From contig ML976672.1 of assembly GCA_010015655.1 (NCBI GenBank), forward strand, positions 1-47,380: DNA of 47,380 nucleotides, written 5' to 3'. The DNA comes from Bimuria novae-zelandiae CBS 107.79. Taxonomy: Eukaryota > Ascomycota > Dothideomycetes > Pleosporales > Didymosphaeriaceae. Under the pieces are notes generated by a model. The model did no database searches. It was given only the letters and a program-made list of their open reading frames with translations, and was not told where the DNA came from. The first letter of the stretch is position 1; the number at the start of each line of letters is the position of its first letter. Made by a program: the position numbers and the translations under genes. This document shows positions 11,424 to 20,006 of this stretch, piece after piece.

Positions 11424-11579
11424 ATTGCTCGCGCGCGGAGTTTTCTAGCAACGCAGGCCTTTAAGCTAACTAAAGTTCTTTATCCTTAGGGTAATTGTTA
11501 ACGTATATATTAACGTCGTCGTTAACGCTATTGCCCTCTGGCAGAGGTCCTTCCTCCTCTGTAGGTCCTTCCTTTTCTA

Positions 11580-13368
11580 AGCTAGCCGATACGTAAGCTG
11601 GCCACCCAGGTAAGCTGGCCACTCCACCAAAACACGACACCTGCACAAAACACGCGATTTCTCAATAACGCTTTTTATAATTGCTATTAACTACACATAG
11701 ATTCAAGCGCTGCAGCTACTGTAGCTCTAGTAACTACTTTTAAGGTACTTAATATAGTAGATCTACGTAGTTAAACTACTAAAGCCTTAGCTACGCGCAT
11801 AGCCTCCCTAATACTCTCTACCTTTATAAAGCGTTAATTTAGGTCTACTTAAACGCGCTTACGCTAACGCTAAGAGGTAGATATCTCTAGCTGCTGCTTA
11901 AGTCGTCTTTTCTCTGCTTCTAGGCCTGCAGCTCTAGCATTTGCAGCTACTAGAGCCTTACCTGCTTTCTATAGGAGTAGCCGGGTCGTACGACCTGGAT
12001 TCTCGACGCTCTGGACGCTGCGCTGCGCTATATAGAGATCGTGAGGGTCCTGGGGAGTAGAGAGAAAGCTCTGGAGCTGCTGCTAAGGCTGCTGCTGACG
12101 TGTAGGCGTAGTAGGCCTCTAAGAGACCTGCGACGAGCTAAGCACGTAATTAATATTAAATAGGCAGATACTAGATGCCTGCTAGCTAGCTTAAATTACA
12201 CGCTCTGTAAAGCCTTCCTCCCTAGCTTAATAATAGCAAGTAATAAAGCGCTCCTTCTTAACAGGCGTAGCGTCGTTAAGTAATGCGAGCTCTTAGATCT
12301 AACGCCTGTAGCTAGACTTAATCACAGAGAAAGGAGCGAGATCGAAAAGCTATAGGACGTGTAAAGTGTGCGCAGGTAGATATAGGAGCTATATACAATA
12401 TAGCTTACAGAGCCACAGGAAGTCTATATCAATATAACTGCCGTGACCGTCGAGGATGAGGAGCCTGTGCTGGCCATTAGATACAGCCGTCTCAGGTATG
12501 AATATGCGCTGTAGCCACTCAACACCTATCGCTTTTAACGTCTATCCGTTCTTAGAGGTAGTGTAGATCTAGTCAGGTACGTGGGACGAGAAGAACCATG
12601 TTGTCTGTAGGCTTTGGCCCTTAAAGATAACCGCACAGCGTAGCTTCCGCCCTGTCGCTAATACACACTTGATTATAGAGACCTACTAGCGATTCTCTAG
12701 AGAGCGAACATAAGCCTTCTTCTTCTAACTACTAGAGAGTACTCTAGTGTTGGTACATACCCCTAGGGCAATGCCAGTCTTATCTATATTGTATGTGTTC
12801 TCCACCCGTATGTTGAGCCGCCGTCGAGTCTGTTTATAGAGCTCTAGGAACGCGCGTAGCTGCTCTCGTGTCGCTGCATTAGCTCTCTAAGCCTCTAGCT
12901 TTCTGCCGACTATAGAGGCAACGCGTGGCTGGCGCCGAAGGAAGTGTAAGAGCCAGAGCTTGCTAATAGGCTGGTTGTTGCTATTTATATATAGAATTTA
13001 ATTAGCTATTTCTCAAGCGCGAGCGTATAAGGGAGGGCAGGCGCGTATATTTTTTTAAGGATCTATTCTACTAGGAAGTCCTTCTATAGAGGAGTTAGAC
13101 GCTACTAGTATTAGTAACTAACGCGTTAGTTTTGTACGCTATTAATGCGCGTTAATAGGGTTAATTAAGGAATACTATACGCGGTAGCTACAGCGCGATA
13201 ACTAGAATAAATACCTATATTAAAATCTTTAATAGCTAATTGTATAGCATGCTTACGGGCGTCTATATTAATAAGCGTTATAGAGAGATGTGGCGTGTTT
13301 TGTGCAGGTGTCGCGTTTTGGTGGGGTGGCCAGCTTACCCGGGTGGCCAGCTTACGTATCGGCTAGCT
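11580..13368. mobile_element. Fot-E: Fot1/pogo-type transposon inserted in TIR-B ORF1
   Basis: 1789 bp between TA dinucleotides (11578-11579 and 13369-13370). Terminal inverted repeats of about 76 bp (11580-11655 and 13293-13368) begin AGCTAGCCGATACG. Each holds two TAAGCTGGCCAC motifs 17 bp apart, then CCACCAAAAC and a CGACACCTGCACAAAACACG block. The left end of Fot-F at 46762 shares this last block almost exactly. One transposase gene lies on the minus strand. The length is usual for fungal Fot1-type elements. Confidence 0.9.
11687..13245 (-). pseudogene. Fot-E transposase (pogo/Fot1 family, DDE_1), lightly mutated
   Basis: About 520 codons on the minus strand, ending at TAA (plus 11687-11689). 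Order: an N-terminal helix-turn-helix of psq type (AIKDFN, YRAVATAYSIP); a CENP-B-like helix-turn-helix (LTPLQKDFLVE); the DDE domain with YNIDKTGIALGV (first Asp), LLILDGHGSY (second Asp) and LFDLAPFSVIK (third Asp); and a C-terminal Leu/Lys-rich region likely to form a coiled coil (GLEAEKRRLKQQLEIS). It has some TAG/TAA codons and one likely frame break near codon 100, so it is inactive. This is the best preserved of the Fot transposases inside the mutated block. Confidence 0.88.
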
Positions 13369-13370
13369 TA

Positions 13371-13500
13371 TGCCTGCAAATCGTATAACGCGCAGGGGCG
13401 CCCTCGTTGGTGGGGTCTTTTTTTGTGCCTTGGCCTTCCTCGGAGGGTTGCGGCCAGCGTTAAACACCTTTAAAACCTTCCTTTTTCGAGTACTCGGCAT
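13371..13500 (-). pseudogene. TIR-B ORF1, N-terminal part cut off by Fot-E
   Basis: From the ATG at 13500 (minus strand) the sequence codes MPSTRKRKVLKVFNAG, then a Lys/Arg/Pro-rich stretch, with no stop for 43 codons. TIR-A ORF1 begins MPAESRKHK and also has VFKGGKN, so the two N-termini correspond. The frame is broken at 13370 by the TA of Fot-E. It is nearly free of RIP-type change. Confidence 0.6.
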
Positions 13501-13591
13501 AATACATTCGCTATAGGCGACTTACCGCCTATTTATACCTCCTAGTAAGTTAATTTTCCTCTATTACATTGTCTCTTATACAAATTTTGTA

Positions 13592-13681
13592 TGTAAGGTG
13601 ATAAAGGCGGGGAAGCGATTACCTAATGAGCGTGCAGCCACTCAGAAGCTTGCCCCAAGTGGGTCGGGACGGTATTTTGCA
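13592..13681 (-). repeat. TIR-B right terminal inverted repeat
   Basis: Inverse of the left repeat. It is longer than the left copy by an insertion of about 20 bases between the outer and inner blocks. Confidence 0.75.
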
Positions 13682-13690
13682 AAGCATTAT

Positions 13691-15525
13691 AACGTGTTTA
13701 ATCACTCATCCGCCAAAATTAGTCATCCGCCAGCCCTACCAAAATCAACGCGTCTCTATCCACCAACATGCCTCTACCACCACCACAATAGCTTTAATTA
13801 GGTCAAAAAGAAGGCAGATTAGCTCTAGCTACCTCTATTCTTTAAAAACATAAATATCTATCTATTTATCGCGTCTTAGCCTTATACAGCGCGCCTTAAT
13901 TAATGCTCCGTAATTACCTTACTAGCGCCCTCCCTTAAGCTACTACTAACGTAAAAAAACGTAAGCTATTACCTATTAAAAAGTATTCTCTTATTTACTA
14001 GATCCTAGACCTTAACTAACGAAGTTTCCCGCCTTATATAATTAATATGCGTTAAATAGTAGACGTCCTACTTTAAGCTTGTAGCCAGGATCCTTCTCTT
14101 ACGCTAGTAGGCAAATGCTAGGTGTCGCGCTAGATTAAGAGCTAGGCAGAGCTTTAGATAAAGTAAAATAAAAAGCTACACTCCTAGCGCGCTCTCTATT
14201 AAGATCTAGTTAAGTTTAACGCCTAGTTTAAGCTAGTAGACAACACGCGTTAGACGTATAGGATACTAAATTAAGATACCTATAACTTTAATAAGACAGG
14301 CTTTATAATAGGAATTACTATTACTACGTCTAAGGTTATTACAAGCTCTATAATAGTTAGTTAAGCTATTACTATTTAGCTAAGTAATTATAACTAAGTT
14401 ATAATAATTAAGTACATTAACGCGTCTAGCTAGGTGCTCCTACTATATATTATTATACTAAGAAAGCTATACTAAGCTAGCTAGTATTACGCTATCCCTA
14501 ACAATTAGACGCTTATAGTAAGTAATAATAGCTAGACTACTAATAAGCTTAGTCTAGCCTAGCTTAAGCACTTTAATAGTTAGACTACGTTACGTATAGT
14601 AGGAGTGTATCGCCTACTTATCCTAAATAGCTATAGTAGCTATGCAACGCCTAAGTTTAATTAATACTATATAAAGTATAAGATTATTAGTCTTTATATA
14701 TTAGCTTATAGCTCCTATCTACTCTAGCCTTTAGATATTAGCTACTTCGCGCCTTTTAAGCAAGCTTATAAATGTAAGGTGTCTAAGCTTACGCGCAGTT
14801 ACATCCTCCACGTTAATAAGTAAGATTTTCTTACTATCTATATATATATTAGACCTACGCTATATATAAAGCAGATAATTAAAAGTGGCTTTAAAGTAGC
14901 AGGCTTAATTCTATACTATCCTAATCGCGTTCTATCGTAGCTTACTATTATTATTTAAACACCGTCTCCACTAGCGCAAGAAGCTAAGGAACGCTAGGCT
15001 ATAGAGATACTATATATAGCTACTTAGCTCTAGTAGCAGGCTTAACTAATCTATAACTACCTTAGTTATTAATTATAGAGCCCTACTAGCTAGGCAATTA
15101 CTTAGCTTGTTAAAGAATATAAGATAGCTATATATTCTGCAACGATGCTTGCAATAGAGAACACTAAGCTACGTTAGGCTAACCACCGTCGAGAGCAAAA
15201 GAAGCGACAGCGACAGTAGTATATTACTACAGAAGGGGCGCTCACAGGCCAAGAAGGTCGTTTACTAGCTACAGAGGTAGATAGGATAGAGCAGGTAGAT
15301 GTCCAAGCCGAGGCTTCTCAGCGCTCTTAGCGAGCACCACTAACCTACTCAAAGTGCTACGTGTAAGGCCACAATAGGACTTAATATAGAAGTAATTAGG
15401 AATCTTTTGTATATATATTTGTATAGCTTTAATTTAGTAGTTGTTAAGCTAGCTATTAAGAAAGCGCACGCGTTTTGGTGGGGCTGGCGGATAACTAATT
15501 TTGGCGGATGAGTAATTAAACACGT
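13691..15525. mobile_element. Fot-C: Fot1/pogo-type transposon
   Basis: 1835 bp between TA at 13689-13690 and TA at 15526-15527. Terminal inverted repeats begin ACGTGTTTAATCACTC. Each carries two TCATCCGCCA-type motifs 17 bp apart (13705-13714 and 13722-13731; inverse at 15485-15492 and 15502-15509), then CCCTACCAAAA. Transposase is on the plus strand. Confidence 0.88.
13771..15399 (+). pseudogene. Fot-C transposase (pogo/Fot1 family), RIP-inactivated
   Basis: From ATG 13771 to TAG 15397-15399, about 543 codons with many TAG/TAA. Seen in order: KEGRLALA (psq-type helix-turn-helix start); YNFNKTGFIIGI (first catalytic motif, Asp to Asn); RLLILNSYSSYATP (second motif, Asp and Gly changed); PLDISYFAPFK (third Asp retained); a Glu/Gln/Arg-rich coiled segment; and a C-terminal zinc-knuckle-like stretch YSKCYV-GHNRT (about 15346-15385). 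Length matches the family. Confidence 0.87.
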
Positions 15526-15535
15526 TAACGTGTTT
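15518..15535. repeat. 18-bp perfect palindrome at the Fot-C/Fot-D junction
   Basis: AAACACGTTAACGTGTTT. Both elements have ACGTGTTT ends, and they face away from one shared TA (15526-15527). Confidence 0.9.
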
Positions 15536-17360
15536 CACCACTCAGTGAGCCACACTACTTAGTGAGCCACCCCACCAAAATCGCAACGCGTCTTCTTGCA
15601 ATAGCTTCATAACCACGTAATAAAATATATAGAAAATAGATCTATTTAATGCGCGTTATCTAATAGTACACTAAGTTCTTTTATAACCTTGTTCGTGGCA
15701 CCTACTATAGGTTGGTAGTACTCGAGGCCTACTTAGCTGCCCCGCCTGCTCTACCTGCTAGAGCACCCTTTTGGCCTCTATAGTAAGTAATTAACCTTCC
15801 TCTACCCGCAGAGCTCCTCTATAGGCTATATACTATCGGCGCTGTTGCCCCTTACGCTATTGGCGCTAACTTGCCTATTAAAGCTTCTTATTCTCCTCTA
15901 TAAGAATCGTTGCTGAATTTATCGCAAGCTGACAACCTTTAACAAGCTAGTAAATAGCCTGGCTAGTAGGGCTCTAGGATAGGCGATTAAGATAACTCTA
16001 AATAAGTTAAGCCTGCTACTCTAGCTAAGTAATAGTATATAGTATCTCTACTATCTATATAACCTTAGCGTTAGCCGCTGTCCCTGGCAGAGAAGGTGTC
16101 CTAACTATCGTTAGTAATAATAGGACGCGTTCTTAACAAGCTAGGACTAGCCCTAACGCCTAGAAGCCAGCCTAGATATTCTACTCTAAGAGGACTATCC
16201 CTCTAATACTTAGGTAGATTTATAGGAAGTCCTGCTTATTAATATAAAAGACGCGTTGTCGCGTAAGCTTAGACACCTAATAGCTATACGCAATCTTAAG
16301 AGGCGAGAAGTAGCCTATATTAAGTAGCTATAGGAGGTGCGACGTATATGGCGGTATATAGAGCATAATAATTTTACTCTCTCTATAGAACTAGTTAAAC
16401 TTAGGCGTTGCGTGGCTGCCGTGGCCGTCGAGGATAAGCAGCCAGTAGGCCCCTACTATATAAGCCTCTATATATTAGTAAAAGTGCTTTACTTACTTAA
16501 GGCTAAGCTTATTAGTCGTCTAGCCATTGTCGCTAACAGCGATAACCTAGCTAGGTAGGAGGCCTTAATACTAGCTCGCTTAGTAGAGCTTTCCTTATAA
16601 GATTATAAACAGTAGGATTAACTAGCTAGATAGGTTAATACACTTAATCGCCGTTACCTACTTATAATTACCTAGCTATATAGTAACCGCGTGGCCAACT
16701 ATCTTAGAGCTTATAATAACTTTTAAGGTTATAGCGATCTCTATTATAAAGCTAGTCTTATTAAAGTTATAGATATCTAAGTTAAAGATACTATATAACT
16801 AACGCGTCTTATCTATAAGCTTAAACTACGCGTAGATTATAACTAGGTTCTTAGATTTCGCGCGCTAAAAGTAGAATTTCCTATTCTACTTTATTTAAAG
16901 CTCTAGCTAAGCTTTAATAAAGCGCGATATCTAGTTCTTGCTAACTAGCTAGGGAGGGGGCTCTTAGCCGTGCGCGGCGAGTAGATAGTTTGCTATTTAT
17001 TATATATTAATAATATAGGGCGGAAATCCACGTTAGTTAAGGTCTAAGATCTAATCTACTAAAGCGCGCTCCTCTGTAGGGTGTAGCTTTCGTTTCTAAG
17101 CGTTAGTAGGAGCCTAAGGTAGAGTACCTAGAACGCGTTAGCAGAGAGTTAATTAGTTAACTTAATAAAGTTTACTAGTATATTAGTAGCTTAAAATCTA
17201 TTTATTTTAAATCGCGTGCTTTAATAGAGCAAGTCTACCTTCTTTTTAAGCCTACTAGGCTTGTTAGGCGGGCGACATTACGAGAGTTGTAAGAAGACGC
17301 GTCGCGATTTTGGTGGGGTGGCTCACTGAGTGGTGTGGCTCACTGAGTGGTGAAACACGT
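15528..17360. mobile_element. Fot-D: Fot1/pogo-type transposon
   Basis: 1833 bp between TA at 15526-15527 and TA at 17361-17362. The inverted repeats (15528 to about 15603; about 17286-17360) begin ACGTGTTTCACCACTC. They carry two AGTGAGCCAC motifs 17 bp apart (15544-15553 and 15561-15570), then CCCACCAAAATCG. Transposase is on the minus strand. Confidence 0.9.
15656..17278 (-). pseudogene. Fot-D transposase (pogo/Fot1 family), RIP-inactivated
   Basis: From ATG at 17278 (MSPA) to TAA at plus 15656-15658, about 540 codons on the minus strand. Seen: KEGRLALLKHAI (psq-type helix-turn-helix); YNFNKTSFIIEI (first catalytic motif, Asp to Asn); WLLILDGHGSHATP near 16400-16450 (second motif intact); a degenerate third motif (NIGYFSPLK); and a C-terminal SRCHEQGYKRT zinc-knuckle-like stretch. 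Internal stops are TAG/TAA. Only the patch around the second Asp keeps normal base composition. Confidence 0.87.
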
Positions 17361-17362
17361 TA

Positions 17363-17714
17363 CAGTTGGGTCTGACTAAGCAGAACGCTAAAATCCTAAA
17401 CTTTCAACTCACTATAACTTTATAATAGAGAAGCTATACTTATGCGATTTGAATATAAAGTATATATATATATTAATAATAATATAGTATAGTAAATCGT
17501 ACTTCCTAAAAAAAGACGTAATATATTACTAAAAGGATAATTTCTCTCTAATTCTCTCTTAAATAGATGTAAAATATAGGCTTTTACTAGAGTTATATAA
17601 CTTATATATATATATATACCTTAATATTAAAATTGCATAAGAATAGCTCCTATAATTATTAAGTTAGAGTTTAAAGTTTAGAATTTTGGTATTCTGCTTA
17701 GTTAGACCCAACTG
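17363..17714. mobile_element. 352-bp MITE with 48-bp inverted repeats
   Basis: CAGTTGGGTCTGACTAAGCA at 17363 is found inverted ending at 17714. The 48-bp repeats (17363-17410 and 17667-17714) differ at about six sites, mostly transitions. No coding capacity; the interior is AT-rich. It begins immediately after the TA that ends Fot-D. The right flank is TG instead of TA. Confidence 0.8.
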
Positions 17715-17798
17715 TGGCCCCTGCGGCCAAACCCATTTACCAGCCTACGCTAGATTAGTAATTCTATACTCTTAATACGTAAATTTATCTCTTAGAGT
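17715..17798. other. Short unassigned spacer
   Basis: 84 bp between the MITE and the next LTR. It opens with a small inverted repeat (TGGCCCC/GGCCAA) and has no gene. Confidence 0.4.
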
Positions 17799-18271
17799 TA
17801 TTAGGATCCCAGGTTTAACGAAATGGCAACGGACACTTTATGATAAAAGATAACGCTATTACCCTACTAAGGATTATGTAATGTCCTATAATGTTCCACA
17901 CGCCAAGATTATAAGAAATTAGTGTTACGTAACTATACTATAGGATCCTACATGTACCACGTTTAGGATAGTATGAAACTATAGGATATTATAGAATTAG
18001 TTATATATATCGGAACGCTACGTATATTCCTTCTATACATATATTTTACCTTCTTTATTAATTTATTTATAACTTTATTTTAATTTTAATATTAACGTTC
18101 GATGAATACGCGCAAGCTATTAATACCCTGTTTTTTACTTTATAGTACTTTTACCTAAGAACTAACCTTAGCTCCTTTAGGACTAGCTATCCTTCAGGGA
18201 CTTAATATCTTAAACACCCTTAATATAAGTACTATAAGGACCCTTACTACTTCCACTACTTCTAGCAGCGC
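17799..18271 (+). mobile_element. 5' LTR and leader stub of a Ch2-family Gypsy element
   Basis: 17799-18207 aligns with the 430-bp LTRs of Ch2 from TATTAGGATCC to CTTAATA. The next bases TCTTAAACACCCTTAATATA match the leader after the Ch2 5' LTR (28434). At 18272 it is replaced by a reversed LTR of another family. No 3' half was found in the window. Confidence 0.75.
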
Positions 18272-18667
18272 TGTTATAAGGCGCTTATATCTTGGTCCGA
18301 TCCGGGTTAGGGCGGCAAGGCTAAAGTGGCACTTTATAAATTATTTAGTAGTATAAGTTAATGCGACAACCTAGCGCGTGGCTATACAATCTAATCTTAT
18401 AATAAATAAGATAACTATTAGTCTATATAGAGAACGTACTCGTGCAGAAGATATATAAGTTAACTATAAAGAAAGAAGTCATAATAGAAGAATTATTATA
18501 CTATATACTAGTCTATTTTTTTTATTTTTAAGTAATCTAACAATTGCCTTGATTTTTAGTAGATTACTTTTAATCTAGCATTAAAGCTAGTTCTTAGTAG
18601 ATTATAATTACGTAACCCTTACTAACCTAAGCGGTCCTGCAAGTCCTTATAAGCTACCTATACTATA
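18272..18667 (-). repeat. Reversed LTR of the Ch3 family
   Basis: The reverse complement aligns along its length with the Ch3 3' LTR (40656-41054), for example TAAGTTAACTATA, the CCCGGATCGGAC block and TGTTATAAGGCG as the inverted end. Length 396 bp against 399 bp. Confidence 0.8.
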
Positions 18668-19120
18668 GCGTTATCTACCTCCCTCTATCTATTATTAGTT
18701 ATAGTAGTGCTATAGTTTAGGTTTTTTAAACTTATAATATTATCCCCCCTCTTAAAGTAATTATCCTAATACCAACCTTTATTTTATAATTTTACGGTGG
18801 CGCTAACGTGCACGCGTGTAAGTAGTTATTAAAGCTTTTATATAAGTTTGCTTTTTATCTTTTCTATCGCCTGCCTAGCTAGAGGATTAGCTTTATAGCG
18901 TTTACTATTAATACTAGGTATTTATTAAAATATTAAGGATTTAGCGTTGTGTCTAGTAAACTAATTAACCTATAATATGCTCATATCCTTTTAGGCGATA
19001 GTAGATACGAAGCCTTATATTATTTATTACATAAAAGAAAGGCTACGTTTAGTAAGATATTTAATATATTATAGAGACTCCTTTTTCTATTATGGCTTTA
19101 GATTTTAGAAGTTATTACTC
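18668..19120 (-). pseudogene. 3' internal end of a reversed Ch3-like Gypsy element
   Basis: The reverse complement matches the stretch before the Ch3 3' LTR (about 40440-40655), including the polypurine tract (GAGGGAGG against GGGGAAG). The part nearest 19120 is too degenerate to assign. Confidence 0.6.
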
Positions 19121-19125
19121 TTTAC

Positions 19126-19288
19126 TATATAATAGGCTACGCCCAGTTATTTCCCTATATCCTTAACTCTAGGTTGTACGAACCCCAGATATATAAGTTT
19201 AACGCCTAAAGCTTAACTTTAAACGTTTCATTAAATTTATAAGTATTTTTCTAGTACTTTTAGCTCCTTAAGCACCTAGCCCCTTATA
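19126..19288 (+). repeat. Partial LTR, same subfamily as 27081-27604
   Basis: From TATATAATAGGCTACGCCCA to CACCTAGCCCCTTA it aligns with 27081-27243 and then diverges. It may be the remains of the Ch1 5' LTR after a deletion. Confidence 0.55.
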
Positions 19289-19576
19289 TTAAATTTAATT
19301 ACTTTTACCTATCGCGGGATAAGTAAATTTTAAATATAATTATAAACTAAAACTATAAAGTAGCATACGAAGTTAAAAAACTTATATAAATATATTATAT
19401 AAAAGTAACATCTAGACCTACGAGGAGACAGAACCCTTTATAGTAAGTAATTAAGGGAAAGTCCTAATAGATACTTAACGCTAGCAAAACTATCTTTACT
19501 AAATAAAAAAGTTATAAAAATAAGAATAGGACCTTCTACTAAAGGTTCGCGTCCTAGCGCAAACGATTATGCATAG

Positions 19577-20001
19577 TGTTACGAACCAAGGACGGAAGGA
19601 AGGGAGTGGGCGCTTAATAGGACTTACGGTCGGAACGACCTTAACGAGCACGCCAAGGAGCTAACCCTACGGTCACGTGACTGCTTAGTTAATTAGTGGT
19701 CCCAAGTAACGAAACAATACACGTAACTACTTAGTTAATTAGTAGTACTAAGTAACTAAGCAGGCTAAGGATATATACTAGGTGATTTCCTATATTACGC
19801 TCCTTATAGTTAACTTACATATCTTCTGTGCGAGTACGTTCTTCTATATAGACTAATAATTATCTTATTTATTATAAGATTATATTATATAGCTACGCGC
19901 TAAGTGTCGCATTAACTTATACTACTAAATAATCCGTGAAGTGCTACTTTAGCCTTACCATCCTAACCCGGATCGGACGAAGGTGTGAGAGTCTCATAAC
20001 A
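19577..20001 (+). mobile_element. Solo LTR with perfect target-site duplication
   Basis: 425 bp starting TGTTACGAACC and ending CTCATAACA. It is flanked on both sides by CATAG (19572-19576 and 20002-20006). The second half aligns with the LTRs of the Ch3 family; the first half is distinct. It holds two GTTAATTAGTGGT/AGTAGT repeats about 50 bp apart. It keeps more G and C than its surroundings, so it is probably a later arrival. It arose by recombination between the two LTRs of a full element. Confidence 0.88.
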
Positions 20002-20006
20002 CATAG

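Larger units (their letters stand above)
9870..11577 (-). pseudogene. TIR-B ORF1 (passenger gene), main part
   Basis: Minus-strand continuation of the frame that starts at 13500. Across the Fot-E site the frame joins as GGC-ATA-GAA without a shift when the element and one TA are removed. Matches to TIR-A ORF1, in order: LPDV with IG/VG-x-GP (about 10690-10735 by position on the plus strand); a WRC-x-D segment followed by NY and a Cys (about 10620-10680); WAR/QARD; CTV-EP; RIN-N-LMDPS (about 10090-10130); and a charged C-terminal helix. Stops are TAG/TAA. Three copies of a peptide NRGVF lie in frame. No known family is recognised. The end near 9870 is approximate. Confidence 0.6.
8407..13681. 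mobile_element. TIR-B: second two-gene Tc1/mariner-type transposon, split by a Fot1/pogo element
   Basis: TGCAAAATACCGTCCCGACC at 8407 is found inverted ending at 13681. The inner repeat TTAGGTAAGCG/CCTCC is matched by the inverse of 13598-13626. Inside are a transposase on the plus strand (about 8620-9534) and ORF1 on the minus strand starting at 13500, again convergent. Subtracting Fot-E and one TA leaves about 3.5 kb. The element is less mutated than TIR-A. The left end abuts TA (8405-8406). At the right end the TA is a few bases off (13687-13690), so the exact terminus is uncertain. Confidence 0.8.
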
